Shown: one piece after another, positions 1 through 8,419 of the stretch
How positions within the stretch are numbered: the stretch's first letter is position 1
Layout: each line of letters opens with the position of its first letter
Source of the DNA: Mobilicoccus massiliensis
GTDB taxonomy: Bacteria > Actinomycetota > Actinomycetes > Actinomycetales > Dermatophilaceae
Reading direction: 5' to 3'
DNA: 64,000 nucleotides
Assembly (NCBI RefSeq): GCF_000826525.2
Contig: NZ_LN651327.1
Coordinates: 62,001-126,000 of the forward strand
Made by a program: the position numbers and the translations under genes
Notes under the pieces: generated by a model
Seen by the model: only the letters and a program-made list of their open reading frames with translations
Database searches by the model: none
Told to the model about the DNA's origin: nothing

Positions 1-428
1 AGGCCGGCGGTGAGCCCGCCGAACGTCTTGCCGTAGTCGCCGCTGATCTTGAGAGCGATGGACTGCGTCTTGCTCAGCTCCTGCGACAGGGGCACCGCCG
101 AACTCGACGCGTTCTTCATCTCGATCGCGCCGATGGGCGTGAACGTGTCCTGCACCTGGTAGATCACCGTGCGGTGGTCTTCGAGGGCGTTGCACACCGG
201 GCGCGGGTTGATGAGGTTGGGCTTGAGCCGGCTCGACGGACGCTTGACGTTGACGAGCGGGAGCAGCTCGTTGTTGTCGGGGGTGTTCGGCGTGGTGACG
301 TTGCCCGGCGAGGGGTCGGCGCCGGTGGACTCCGGCGTGGCCGCGAGGGCGGGAGCAAGGCCGGCGGCGACGATGGTCAGTGCCGACAGGGTGACGCCCG
401 CGGTTCGGGCGACGAGACGAGTGCGCAT
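1..428 (-). CDS. Secreted protein of unknown function (N-terminal part, cut by window edge)
   Basis: Open from the ATG at 428 to the left edge (142 residues seen). A good ribosome site (AAGGAG, 434-439) sits just upstream. Residues 1-29 form a Sec signal peptide (two Arg, hydrophobic stretch, ALA-A cleavage). It is followed by a Pro/Asn/Thr-rich linker to about residue 60 and then a polar region containing a lone Cys (RPVCNAL). The part after the Cys (YQVQDTFTPIGAIEMKN, then LSKTQSIALKISGD) resembles beta-rich secreted actinobacterial proteins that I cannot name. It probably acts outside the cell. Function unknown; the secretion call is firm, the family is not. Confidence 0.75.
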   Translation of the reverse strand, partial: MRTRLVARTAGVTLSALTIVAAGLAPALAATPESTGADPSPGNVTTPNTPDNNELLPLVNVKRPSSRLKPNLINPRPVCNALEDHRTVIYQVQDTFTPIGAIEMKNASSSAVPLSQELSKTQSIALKISGDYGKTFGGLTAG

Positions 429-993
429 CGCATCTCCTTGTGTGGTTTCGATGGATGGCGCGATTCGGGGGCGGGCGGGGTTGCCGGTAGCGGACCCGTT
501 CCGGCGCAGGTTCCCCCCGAAACCGCGCTAATGCACGGCGGACCAGAACACCCGGGATCCCGACCGGTGAGACGTGTCAGTGCCGCGGCGGACGTTACTG
601 GACGGTCCAGTAGCTTCGGTAGGTCTGCGTGGGTCGGGGTGTTGCCGTTGCGATCAGTTTCCAGGCGGTCTCTGAATGCCTGCGAACGGCACGTAACACG
701 TTGATCTGCAAGAGGTTTGGGGTGTTCTGAGGTTGGTTCTCACTCTGGTGTCCAGTGAGTAGACGTGATGCATCTCACTGTGCGAGCTCTTGAGCAGAGT
801 GACAGGCAGGTGGACGGCTGGTGGATGACGCGCCTCGCGGCCGTGTCCTGCCGGTGTCCTGGTGCTTCGTACATCTCGACGGGTGCAGCCGGGGCGCGGC
901 CTTCAGTTCGAGGCGGTCCGGACGATCGGCACCGCGAGGGCGGTCAGCGGATCTCCAGCCGGTCGGGGGAGCCTCGGATCGGGAGGGGGCGAC
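429..993. other. Intergenic region without a gene
   Basis: 565 bases between two divergent genes. Apart from the ribosome site of the left gene and a 17-bp perfect palindrome at 596-612 I see no coding pattern. Translations through it lack a ribosome site and resemble no family I know. Confidence 0.6.
596..612. promoter_or_regulatory. 17-bp palindrome, possible operator
   Basis: TACTGGAC-G-GTCCAGTA is a perfect 8-1-8 inverted repeat lying 168 bases upstream of the secreted-protein gene and about 380 bases upstream of the DUF4232 gene. TetR- and MerR-type regulators bind sites of this architecture. No regulator gene adjoins it, so the binding protein is unknown. Confidence 0.4.
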
Positions 994-1773
994 ATGAGAT
1001 CGAAGGACGACCTGCTGGTCCTGCATCCGGGACGCGGCCCGCGCCGCCGTGACCGCCAGCGGGGTCGGCGACGTCTGCACGCCGTGGCCGTGACGGTGAT
1101 GTGCGTCGCCGCGCTCGCGGTCGTCCTACCGTTCTGGCGACCGCTCCCGGAACGCAGCCCCGGGCGCGAACCCGCCTTCCCGCCCGAGGCGTTCACGACC
1201 GCGCCCGCACCGCCGGCCACGCCCACCTCACCGACACCCGCGTGGGATGCCGGCAGCCCGCAAGCCCATCCCCGCACGCTGCCCTCGCCGATCCGACCCG
1301 CGCAAGTCGCGGCTCCCACCGACGCCGGCCGGGAGTGCGATGTCGACGACCTGTCGATCGTCAACCACGGTTGGGACGCCTGGACCGGCAACACCGCGAC
1401 CTCGCTGACGGCGACGAACCTCGGGGACGACCCCTGCCTGTTGGGCGGTTGGCCGAGCCTTCGTCTCGACCAGGGCGGCCGCCCCCTGGCGTTGACGACG
1501 GAGCAGGTGACCCACGCCCTCGGTGGGCAGCCGGTTCCGCCGCGTCGGCTGCTGCTGCGCCCCGGGCAGAGCGCGACGACCCTGCTGACGTGGCGCGGTT
1601 ATCGCAACGCCGCCGACAGCGAGACCCCGCAGCGCCTCACCATTCGGCTGGGCTCGGTCGAGCGTCGCGAGGTGCCGCTCGAGCCACCGTCTCCCGGGCC
1701 GGCGCCGTTCGACCTGGTCGACGGAGGCGCGCTGCTCATCGGCGCTTGGCAGCCCGCAAACCCGGGCGAGTGA
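994..1773 (+). CDS. Membrane-anchored DUF4232-like protein
   Basis: 259 residues from the ATG at 994, chosen because GGGAGGGGG (981-989) is the only good ribosome site; an in-frame extension upstream looks non-coding. A basic N-terminus (1-27) precedes one membrane segment (about 28-46). Then come a Pro/Ala/Thr-rich stretch (55-110) and a domain with two Cys (115 and 148). The second Cys lies in TNLGDDPCLLGGWPSLRLD, which matches the DUF4232 pattern (Asn-x-Gly, then Cys before a Gly-x-Pro and a beta strand). These domains are found outside the membrane in actinobacteria and have no assigned activity. The Cys pair probably forms a disulfide. It stands alone and converges with hipA 3 bases away. 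Confidence 0.7.
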   Translation: MRSKDDLLVLHPGRGPRRRDRQRGRRRLHAVAVTVMCVAALAVVLPFWRPLPERSPGREPAFPPEAFTTAPAPPATPTSPTPAWDAGSPQAHPRTLPSPIRPAQVAAPTDAGRECDVDDLSIVNHGWDAWTGNTATSLTATNLGDDPCLLGGWPSLRLDQGGRPLALTTEQVTHALGGQPVPPRRLLLRPGQSATTLLTWRGYRNAADSETPQRLTIRLGSVERREVPLEPPSPGPAPFDLVDGGALLIGAWQPANPGE

Positions 1774-1776
1774 GGG

Positions 1777-2985
1777 TCAGGCGAGCATCTCGTGGCGCCG
1801 TCGCAGCACACGGCGGAGGTCGCGTGCCACGTGGGGCGGCATCGGGAAGGCATCGGCGAGCCGGTCGTCGAGATCGGCAGTGGCGACCAACACCTCGTCG
1901 AGTGCCCGCTCGGCCGCGCGCTGCGGCAAGCCCGTGCCGTCGGCGAGGCCGAGCCAGCGCTTGCGCGACAGCGAGTCGTCCCGCCCCGCCACCGTGAGCG
2001 CGAGGCGGTGATCACCGTAGGGAAGCGTCGAGGGAATGTCGTAGATCGGCGACGGGCGCCACTCGCCGCGGTCTCGCACGAGTGAGATGTTCTTCGCGTG
2101 CAGGTCGCCGTTGCCGGTGAGCCACGCCAACGCAACCTGCTGGAGGAGCGCCCGCATCGCCGGAATGCGTGCCGCGGTCCCCTCGCCGACGCGAGTGAGC
2201 AACGCCTCGGTCGTCACCGCGTACTTGTCGGCGGGGTAGCGACCCATGAGCTGAGCGGCGTCCTCGACGGCAAGCCGCCGGACCCGTCCCGCCTCCGCGA
2301 CTCGGTCGAAACGCGTGACGAGCAGCCCGGTCCGACCTTCGCGGTCGCGCACGACCTCGGTCTCGACGACCGGTTGGCGCAGCCTGCGGGCCACCGAGAG
2401 GAAGAACGCCTCGTTGTCGACGACGTTCGGGTACTCCGGGGGGTTGAGTTTGAGCAGGTGGAAGCGCCCGCCATGCACGAGGGGCAGGGTGAGCATGCGC
2501 CCGGAGACCTTGTCCTGAACCCCGGCCAGTGCCCCGGGATCGACGCCCGAGGCCGCCGCCAGTTCGGTGAAATCGACGTCGTCCCACGTGGATTCGGTGG
2601 TCACCGGCGCCGGTGGCGACGTGTTCGCGTCATCCTCGGCCCGCACCTGAACGTCGCCCACCGGATCGGACCCCACGGCGAGCAGCAGCGACAGTTCGTC
2701 GTCGGCCGACGTCTTGACGGCCGTGCGCAGGGCGGTGAGCCGACGGCCCTCCGGGAGGAGGCCGGAGAAGAACGGCGGCAGCGCCCCGCCGACGATCCGC
2801 AGGGGTTCGTCGGTGAGCGGCAGGGTGGTGGCGACGGGCCGGCCGCCCGACTCCACGTGCTCGGGAAGGTACGTGAACTCGATGCCTCCGTGCTCCCGCG
2901 CCAACGTGGCCACCGGGGTGCCGTCGAGCAGGACCTCTGCGCGTTGCACGCGCCGGGGGTCGGTGGCCATGCCGCGGCTGCTCAC
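1777..2985 (-). CDS. hipA: HipA-family serine/threonine kinase toxin
   Basis: 402 residues. HipA kinases phosphorylate cellular targets (glutamyl-tRNA synthetase in E. coli) and are held in check by HipB. The N-subdomain motif (FFSGLLPEG, 72-80), an ATP lysine (LLKL, 177-180), the catalytic loop GNGDLHAKN (Asp294, Asn299) and the metal-binding YDI (Asp316) are all present, so it is probably active. The P-loop residue equivalent to the autophosphorylated Ser150 of E. coli HipA is Ala152 (GALAGVQDK). The GTG start at 2985 overlaps the hipB stop by 4 bases (GTGA), giving translational coupling; ATG at 2970 is an alternative. Expressed after hipB from the same promoter. Confidence 0.88.
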   Translation of the reverse strand: MSSRGMATDPRRVQRAEVLLDGTPVATLAREHGGIEFTYLPEHVESGGRPVATTLPLTDEPLRIVGGALPPFFSGLLPEGRRLTALRTAVKTSADDELSLLLAVGSDPVGDVQVRAEDDANTSPPAPVTTESTWDDVDFTELAAASGVDPGALAGVQDKVSGRMLTLPLVHGGRFHLLKLNPPEYPNVVDNEAFFLSVARRLRQPVVETEVVRDREGRTGLLVTRFDRVAEAGRVRRLAVEDAAQLMGRYPADKYAVTTEALLTRVGEGTAARIPAMRALLQQVALAWLTGNGDLHAKNISLVRDRGEWRPSPIYDIPSTLPYGDHRLALTVAGRDDSLSRKRWLGLADGTGLPQRAAERALDEVLVATADLDDRLADAFPMPPHVARDLRRVLRRRHEMLA

Positions 2986-3185
2986 GCGTCGGTCCTGCGC
3001 AACTCGGCCCGTAGTTCGAGTCCGAGGACATCGAGGACGGCGGTGACCTTGTCGAGCCTGAGCGTGGGTTTGTCGTGTTCGAGGTCGCGGACGAAGCGTT
3101 CGGAGGCGCCGGCCATGTCGGCGACATCGGTCTGCAGCAGGCCGAGCGTGCGGCGACGTTCACGGACGTCGGTTCCCAGTGTCAC
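2982..3185 (-). CDS. hipB: HipB-like antitoxin, XRE-type DNA-binding protein
   Basis: 67 residues, a bare helix-turn-helix of the Cro/C1 (XRE) class with the motif LGLLQTDVADMAGASERF followed by the typical ExxK-like helix (FVRDLEHDKPTLRLDKV). It pairs with HipA, blocks the kinase and represses the operon. The start is the GTG at 3185, which has GAGGAG 6 bases upstream and gives the usual short HipB length; longer versions would run through the operator region. Two near-identical inverted repeats at 3267-3286 and 3327-3348 probably bind it. Confidence 0.85.
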   Translation of the reverse strand: MTLGTDVRERRRTLGLLQTDVADMAGASERFVRDLEHDKPTLRLDKVTAVLDVLGLELRAELRRTDA

Positions 3186-3266
3186 CGTTGCTCCTCGACG
3201 CTCCGACCGGCTCGATCGCGCCGGTTCTATCGTTCGCACCCTCCGCGTGCTGCGAATCTTCACCTT

Positions 3267-3286
3267 ACCGGCAAGATCATGCCGGT
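3267..3286. promoter_or_regulatory. Putative HipB operator O1
   Basis: ACCGGC-N8-GCCGGT, a perfect 6-8-6 inverted repeat centred about 91 bases upstream of the hipB start. The N8 spacer equals that of the known E. coli HipB site (TATCC-N8-GGATA). It differs from the second copy (3328-3347) at only two spacer positions. Confidence 0.65.
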
Positions 3287-3326
3287 GCCCGCCTTGTGAC
3301 TGGCGTCCTCCGGCATTCTCGCCGGG

Positions 3327-3348
3327 AACCGGCACGATCACGCCGGTT
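3327..3348. promoter_or_regulatory. Putative HipB operator O2
   Basis: AACCGGC-N8-GCCGGTT, a perfect 7-8-7 inverted repeat, 61 bases (about six helical turns) centre to centre from O1. A third related but shorter repeat, CCGGC-N6-GCCGG, lies between them at 3310-3325 and may be a degenerate site. Confidence 0.65.
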
Positions 3349-3512
3349 ACGGAAGTCCTCGTCATGGCAGGCGTCGTGGAAGACCTCGTGGCAACACGGC
3401 GGGGGTGATGACCCCGGACTCGCTGCCATCCCATCTGCCGTCTCGGGTCGGGCGGCCTGACGACGAGAAGTCGAGAGGGGAGGTGAAGGAGGGGGGAGCG
3501 TGGGCAAGGTGT

Positions 3513-4436
3513 TCAGCGAGCCGGGACGACCTCGCCGTCGAGCGGGGTGAGTTCGCCGGGACGCCGGGGGCCGCGGGATCCGTAGAGCACGCCTCCGATG
3601 ACGATGACGCCGCCGAGGATCTCGACGGGGTTCGGCACCTCGCCGAGCACCAGCCATGCGGTCGAGAGCCCGACGACCGGCACGAGCATCGAGAACGGCG
3701 CGACACGGCTCGCCGGGTGGGCCTTCATCAACCACGTCCAGATGCCACCGGCGAGCACCGTCGCGACGAGGCACGTGTAGGCGAGGCCGAGCAGAGCGGG
3801 AACGGCACCCGGGGTCAGCGCGGTCGCGAGCGACGAGGTGACGGCGTCGGGGCCTTCGACGAGCCACGACAGGGCGAACATCGGCAGCGGTGGGACCACC
3901 GACATCCACAACGTGAGGTGCAGCGGGTTCTGCGGCCTGGCCTGCCGTGAGGCGAGGTTGCCGAGCGCCCAGCCCAGGCCGCCTGCGACCGTCAGGAGGA
4001 ACGGCCAGAGGGTCGCCCCGCCGAACCGCTGGGATCCGACGATCGCCAGGCCCCCGACCGCGATGGCCGCGCCGAGCATCGCGGTGCGCGAGAGATGTTC
4101 GCGCAGCAGCACGGCACCGAGGATCACGGTGAACGGTGCGGAGCTCTGGAGGACGAGCGAGGCCAGCCCCGTCGGCATGCCGATGGCCATCGCCCAGTAG
4201 AGAAAGACGAACTGGAGGATGCCGAAGCCGACGCCGTATCCGATGAGCCACCGCGCCCGCACTCGCGGCCGGGGCACGAACAGCATGGTGGGAACGGCGA
4301 GGAGCGCCCACCGCAACGCCACGCAGAGGAACGGCGGAAAGTGCTCGAGCGAGGCGTGGATGGCGAGGAAGTTGAGGCCCCACAGCACCGCGACGAGCCC
4401 GGCGAGCAGTCGGTGGCGAATCGGCATGGGCCACAT
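3513..4436 (-). CDS. EamA-family (DMT superfamily) transporter
   Basis: About 307 residues with ten hydrophobic segments arranged as two five-helix EamA halves. The first half starts LLAGLVAVLWGLNFLAI and carries the family's PFLCVALRW after helix 1. The second half starts at the WLMK/ASRVAPFSMLVPV segment. Such carriers export small metabolites or amino acids across the inner membrane; the substrate is unknown. The start is uncertain: ATG at 4436 or 4427, neither with a clear ribosome site. An upstream in-frame extension would run through a terminator hairpin and the merR relic and is rejected. Confidence 0.82.
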   Translation of the reverse strand: MWPMPIRHRLLAGLVAVLWGLNFLAIHASLEHFPPFLCVALRWALLAVPTMLFVPRPRVRARWLIGYGVGFGILQFVFLYWAMAIGMPTGLASLVLQSSAPFTVILGAVLLREHLSRTAMLGAAIAVGGLAIVGSQRFGGATLWPFLLTVAGGLGWALGNLASRQARPQNPLHLTLWMSVVPPLPMFALSWLVEGPDAVTSSLATALTPGAVPALLGLAYTCLVATVLAGGIWTWLMKAHPASRVAPFSMLVPVVGLSTAWLVLGEVPNPVEILGGVIVIGGVLYGSRGPRRPGELTPLDGEVVPAR

Positions 4437-4514
4437 CGTGGCGAGACCGGCGATCCGGAACAAGCGTCGTCCACGGGACATGCGGTACACGCACGGGCCA
4501 CCTCGGCATGGAGC

Positions 4515-4553
4515 GGCCTCGGACAACAGGCTTCCCCACTGTCGTCCGAGGCC
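4515..4553 (-). terminator. Hairpin terminator behind the merR relic
   Basis: GGCCTCGGAC at 4515-4524 pairs perfectly with 4544-4553, and ACAG pairs with CTGT after one mismatch, giving a 14-bp stem with a 9-base loop. No U tract follows, as is common in GC-rich actinobacteria. It would end transcription from the relic promoter before the EamA gene. Confidence 0.55.
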
Positions 4554-4618
4554 ACCTTCATCGTGCGTTGCGAACCGCCCCGCCCATGGGCGCCACGCCG
4601 GGCGCGGCTCGCAACCCG

Positions 4619-4713
4619 TCAGCTCCGCATGGGTTGCTGGAGCTCGGTGACCCAGTCGGACGCAGCATCCGGACCGACACCTGCCCGAGTCGAGCGAAGT
4701 CTCCGATCGACAT
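4619..4713 (-). pseudogene. Relic of a MerR-family regulator with a large internal deletion
   Basis: From the ATG at 4713 the frame reads MSIGDFARLGQVSVRML, a textbook start of the MerR DNA-binding domain of the GyrI-fused subfamily, which normally continues RHYD and on for 250 or more residues. Here it breaks immediately. The next 48 bases, in another frame, read AASDWVTELQQPMRS and stop at 4619, resembling the usual C-terminal end of the same family's GyrI-like effector domain. So the middle of the gene is gone and the ends are fused out of frame. The promoter (4720-4750) and the downstream hairpin (4515-4553) are both still there. Family naming is by recognition; the frame break is directly visible. 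Confidence 0.7.
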
Positions 4714-4719
4714 GACACC

Positions 4720-4750
4720 GTTCTCCCGCCTCACGCGGTGTCAGGGTCAA
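4720..4750 (-). promoter_or_regulatory. MerR-type promoter with 19-bp spacer (relic)
   Basis: On the minus strand TTGACC (4750-4745) and GAGAAC (4725-4720) are separated by 19 bases, the long spacer typical of MerR-activated promoters. The spacer holds an 8-1-8 palindrome (4729-4745, 6 of 8 pairs). The ATG of the relic lies 6 bases after the -10, so its mRNA would have been leaderless. It is close in sequence to the TipAL promoter at 12112-12142. Confidence 0.55.
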
Positions 4751-4787
4751 CACCGGATGAGCCGCACATGCCCGTCCGTGGCCCGGG

Positions 4788-6422
4788 TCACACCTTGAAG
4801 CCGCTGACCAGGGCGCGTAGTTCATCGGCGCTGCCGGTGAGGTGGTCGATGTCGCCCATCATCTCGTCGGCGATGTCGGAGGAGGAGCGGGCGTCGCCGG
4901 CGCTGCGCTGGATGCTCTCGGCGATGCGTCCGGCACCACTCGCGGCGTCGGCGACACTGCGACTCATCTCGTTGGTCGTCGCGGTCTGCTCCTCGACCGC
5001 GGAGGCGATCGTCGACTGGGAGTCGTTGATGCGGGTGATGATCGCACCGATCTGCGTGATCGCCGTGACGGCGGCCTCGGTGTCGAGCTGGATGGCCTCG
5101 ACCCGACGGCCGATGTCCTCGGTGGCCTTGGAGGTTTCCTGAGCGAGGTCCTTGACCTCGTTGGCGACGACCGCGAAGCCCTTGCCGGCCTCACCGGCGC
5201 GTGCCGCCTCGATCGTCGCGTTGAGGGCGAGCAGGTTGGTCTGTTCCGCGATGCTCGTGATCGCCTTGACGACCTCTCCGATCTGGGCGGAGCTCGTGCC
5301 GAGTTGGCCGATCGTCGCGTTCGTCGTCTCGGCCACCTGCACGGCCTGGGCCGCGACGCCGGCGGCGTCGTTCGTCGACTGGGCGATCTCGCGGATCGAC
5401 GAGGTCATCTGCTCGGTGCCCGCGGCGACCGTCTGGATGTTGTGCGAGACGTCGTCGGCCTCGCCCGCGGTGGCGCCGAGGGCGGTCGAGCTGTCGACGG
5501 CTCGGGTGCCGATGCGGCGCGAGCGCTCGGTCATCGTCTCCGCCTCACGGGCGACGCTCTCCGCAGCCTCCTTGACCCGGCCGATGATGCCGAGAATGGA
5601 CTGCCGCGAGTGCTCGAGAGCCTGCGCCGTCTCGCCCACCTCGTCGCCCGTCGTGACCTCGGCGGGCACCGTGAGGTCGTCGTCGGCCATGGCCCGCAGC
5701 GAGTCACGCACCGAGCGCAGGGAACGCTGGATCGGCCGGGCGACCGCGCGGGCCACGAGGAGGATGACGACCGGGAGCACGAGCGTCGCGACCACGACGA
5801 TCCAGATCGTGCGGGCGATCGCCGCGTCGATCTCGTCGGAGACGGCGTCCGCGCGGGCGTCGATCGACTTCTGCAGGGCCCCGGTGGCCTCGCTGATGCG
5901 GCCGTTGGCCTCACCGCTGGCGCCGCCGTTGATGGAGTCCGACGCCTGCGCCATCTTGGCCCGATCGCCGGTCGCGAGGAGTTCGCGAGCGGCCTGGTCG
6001 GCGGCGAAGAAGTCCTGATAGCCGGCGCGTGCGGCCTGGAGCCGGCCGGCCTCCTCCTCGGTGAGTGCTTCGGTGGGGAACTGCGCGAGGTGCTTGTCGA
6101 CGTTGGCCTTGGCCTCCTCGAATCCCTGAAGGTTGTAGGCCTCTTCGCCGCTCAGGGCCTTCTTCGAGCCGATGCGGTAGACGTCGCCGAGGATTCCGAG
6201 CTGCCAGCCGCTGACGTCGGAGTTGTCGAGTTCGAGTCCCGCGGCGGCCTCCCTCGCGGTGAGAATCTGGGTGCGATCGTGCACGCGACTCTGCACATCG
6301 AGCAGGTTCGCGAGAGCGATACCTCCGACGAGTACGGCACCGAGGAGGCCCACGAGGCCGACGCCGGTGATCTTGCCGAAGATGCCGAGGGAACGACGGG
6401 AGGTGGATACGGGAACGCTCAT
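4788..6422 (-). CDS. Methyl-accepting chemotaxis protein
   Basis: 544 residues. Membrane segment 1 (about 17-38), a periplasm-side four-helix-type sensor region (39-203) without a recognisable ligand pocket, membrane segment 2 (about 206-225), a HAMP linker (226-275), then the long signalling coiled coil to the C-terminus. The highly conserved hairpin tip ([19 protein letters not shown] and [13 protein letters not shown]) that contacts CheA and CheW is intact. No CheR-binding pentapeptide is present at the end (…SGFKV). No che or flagellar genes are in the window, so it is an orphan receptor here. ATG at 6422; no strong ribosome site. Confidence 0.92.
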   Translation of the reverse strand: MSVPVSTSRRSLGIFGKITGVGLVGLLGAVLVGGIALANLLDVQSRVHDRTQILTAREAAAGLELDNSDVSGWQLGILGDVYRIGSKKALSGEEAYNLQGFEEAKANVDKHLAQFPTEALTEEEAGRLQAARAGYQDFFAADQAARELLATGDRAKMAQASDSINGGASGEANGRISEATGALQKSIDARADAVSDEIDAAIARTIWIVVVATLVLPVVILLVARAVARPIQRSLRSVRDSLRAMADDDLTVPAEVTTGDEVGETAQALEHSRQSILGIIGRVKEAAESVAREAETMTERSRRIGTRAVDSSTALGATAGEADDVSHNIQTVAAGTEQMTSSIREIAQSTNDAAGVAAQAVQVAETTNATIGQLGTSSAQIGEVVKAITSIAEQTNLLALNATIEAARAGEAGKGFAVVANEVKDLAQETSKATEDIGRRVEAIQLDTEAAVTAITQIGAIITRINDSQSTIASAVEEQTATTNEMSRSVADAASGAGRIAESIQRSAGDARSSSDIADEMMGDIDHLTGSADELRALVSGFKV

Positions 6423-6584
6423 GGGGCCGCCTTTGACCGTGTCCGGCGGGACGGGTCTCGCCTATCTGGACGCCTGAGTACGCGCCCTGCTGGACGCTCT
6501 TCCTCCTTCGGCAGCAGGACGACCGTTCTGAGGACCTCTCTCGTAGACGTTCGAGGACGTTCCCGTCGGAACCCCCGTGTGAGA

Positions 6585-6627
6585 CGCCGTGGCGCCGACC
6601 CCGTTTCGGCAGGGCGGCGCCACGGCG
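6585..6627 (-). terminator. Strong hairpin terminator after the GH13 gene
   Basis: CGCCGTGGCGCCG (6585-6597) and its exact complement (6615-6627) form a 13-bp GC stem with a 17-base loop that itself contains CCC/GGG pairs. It lies 31 bases past the stop of the glycosidase gene and upstream of the chemoreceptor gene. Confidence 0.65.
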
Positions 6628-6657
6628 GGATGTGTCATTACGGCGTTCGGTGCGAGG

Positions 6658-8343
6658 TCAGTACAGCCTCGTGTCGTCCTCGCTCTGCACCCGCAGCCAG
6701 CGATAGCCGTACCCGTCGAGTTGGATCTCGAAGGGCTTGGTGGGGTCGTCCTCGACGGAGTCCTGGGCCCACAGATCGACGAGCTTGGACCCGGGGTCGA
6801 TGTCGTCGAGCTTCACCTCGATCGTGCGACCCTCCTGGCCGAGGTTGTGTGCGGTGACGACCGTGGCCTCGTCGCCACGAGCCGCGAGCACGAGCACCGC
6901 CGGGTCACCGACGTCGATGACCTCGACGTCCGCCCAACCGAGTTCGGGGTGGCGGCGGTGCAGGAAGATGAGGCCGCGGATGAAGGAGTAGAGCGAGTCC
7001 GGGTCGCTGCGCTGGTCGGCGACGTTGACGTGGTCGGGGCCGTAGCCGCCGTCGGCTAGCGGCGCGATGAGCTTGTTCGCCTTCGCGCTGGAGAAGCCGG
7101 TCGAGTCCTCCGACGTCCACTGCATGGGGGTACGCACCGCCATGCGCCCGGTCTCGGCGAGGTTCTCGCCCATGCCGATCTCCTCGCCGTAGAAGATCGA
7201 CGGGGTACCGGGCAACGCGAACATGAGGCTGTAGGCCATCCGGATGCGGCGCGGGTCGCCGGCGAGCATCGTCGGCAGTCGACGCTTGAGCCCGCGGTCG
7301 AAGACCTGCATCTCCTTCTCGGGGCCGAACGCGTCGAACACCTCCTGACGTTCGGAATCCGTGAGCTTGTCGAGGGTGAGCTCGTCGTGGTTGCGCAGGA
7401 AGTTGGCCCACTGCGTCTCGCGGGCGAGGGGGTACTTGCCCCGCTCGGTGAGGGCCTTGACGATCGGGCGCGCGTCGTGCCGGGCCATCGCGAGGTACAG
7501 CGCCTGCATGCCGATGAAGTCGAACTGCAGCGAGAGCCCGTCGCCGTTCTCGGCACCGAAGAACTGGTACTGGTCCTTGTACGGCACGTTGACCTCGCCG
7601 AGGAGGATGCCGTCGCCCGTGCGGCGCCGCAGGAACGCGCACGTCTGGCGGAGGAAGTTCATCGGGTCGCCGAGCTCCTTCTTCTCCTGCGCCGTGTAAC
7701 CCGTCGTCTCGAGGATGAACGGCACCGCGTCGACCCGGAACCCGTCGACGCCGAGCTGCGTCCAGAACCCGATGATGCGCGCGATCTCCTCACGCACCTC
7801 GGGGTTGGCGATGTTGAGGTCGGGCTGGAACTTGTAGAAGTTGTGCAGGTACCACTCGCCGGTCTTGTCGTCCTTCTCCCAGAGCGAGTCCTCGACGTCG
7901 GGAAAGACGACCTTGTCGGAGGTGTCCGGCGGTTCGGTGTCGCGCCACACGTACCAGTCGCGGAACGGGTTGTCCTTGCTCTTGCGTGCCTCCTTGAACC
8001 ACGGGTGCTCGTCGGAGGTGTGGTTGAGCACGAGGTCGACGATGACCCGCATGCCGCGGTCGTGCGCGGTGCGGATGAACTCGACGAAGTCACCGAGGGA
8101 GCCCAGGCGTGGGTCGACGGTGTAGAAGTCGGTGATGTCGTATCCGTCGTCCTTGTCGGGGGAGGGGTAGAACGGCATGAGCCACAGGGTCGTCACTCCG
8201 AGCTCGGCCAGGTAGTCGATGCGGCGGGCAAGGCCGGCGAAGTCGCCGATCCCGTCACCGTTGCCGTCCTGGTACGTCTCCACGTCCAGGCTGTAGATCA
8301 CGGCGTTCTTCCACCACAGGTCACTCGTGTCGGTGATGCGCAT
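6658..8343 (-). CDS. GH13 alpha-glucan enzyme, trehalose-synthase/alpha-glucosidase-like
   Basis: 561 residues, a TIM-barrel glycoside hydrolase of family 13. The four family motifs are present: DLVLNH (around 103-108), GFRVDAVP with nucleophile Asp205, LLGEV with acid/base Glu250, and FLRNHDE with Asp320. The N-terminus ([20 protein letters not shown]) and [13 protein letters not shown] resemble trehalose synthases (maltose-trehalose interconversion), but a strict maltase cannot be ruled out. Cytoplasmic, no signal peptide. GAGGAG precedes the ATG. The flavin oxidoreductase gene lies 76 bases upstream on the same strand and may share its mRNA. Confidence 0.85.
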   Translation of the reverse strand: MRITDTSDLWWKNAVIYSLDVETYQDGNGDGIGDFAGLARRIDYLAELGVTTLWLMPFYPSPDKDDGYDITDFYTVDPRLGSLGDFVEFIRTAHDRGMRVIVDLVLNHTSDEHPWFKEARKSKDNPFRDWYVWRDTEPPDTSDKVVFPDVEDSLWEKDDKTGEWYLHNFYKFQPDLNIANPEVREEIARIIGFWTQLGVDGFRVDAVPFILETTGYTAQEKKELGDPMNFLRQTCAFLRRRTGDGILLGEVNVPYKDQYQFFGAENGDGLSLQFDFIGMQALYLAMARHDARPIVKALTERGKYPLARETQWANFLRNHDELTLDKLTDSERQEVFDAFGPEKEMQVFDRGLKRRLPTMLAGDPRRIRMAYSLMFALPGTPSIFYGEEIGMGENLAETGRMAVRTPMQWTSEDSTGFSSAKANKLIAPLADGGYGPDHVNVADQRSDPDSLYSFIRGLIFLHRRHPELGWADVEVIDVGDPAVLVLAARGDEATVVTAHNLGQEGRTIEVKLDDIDPGSKLVDLWAQDSVEDDPTKPFEIQLDGYGYRWLRVQSEDDTRLY

Positions 8344-8419
8344 GCAGGCTCCTCGAGGTCGCGTTCTCGTCGGGTTGATCGAACGTGTCGGGCGGTCGTC
8401 GGGGGATGTCAGAGGGGTG

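Noticed and set aside
3513-4718. Longer 401-residue EamA protein
   Set aside because: The added N-terminus runs through a strong terminator hairpin and the merR relic and has no ribosome site.
4842-6857. A 671-codon plus-strand frame
   Set aside because: Antisense of the chemoreceptor; composition is Asp/Arg/Gly/Leu-biased as expected for a shadow frame.
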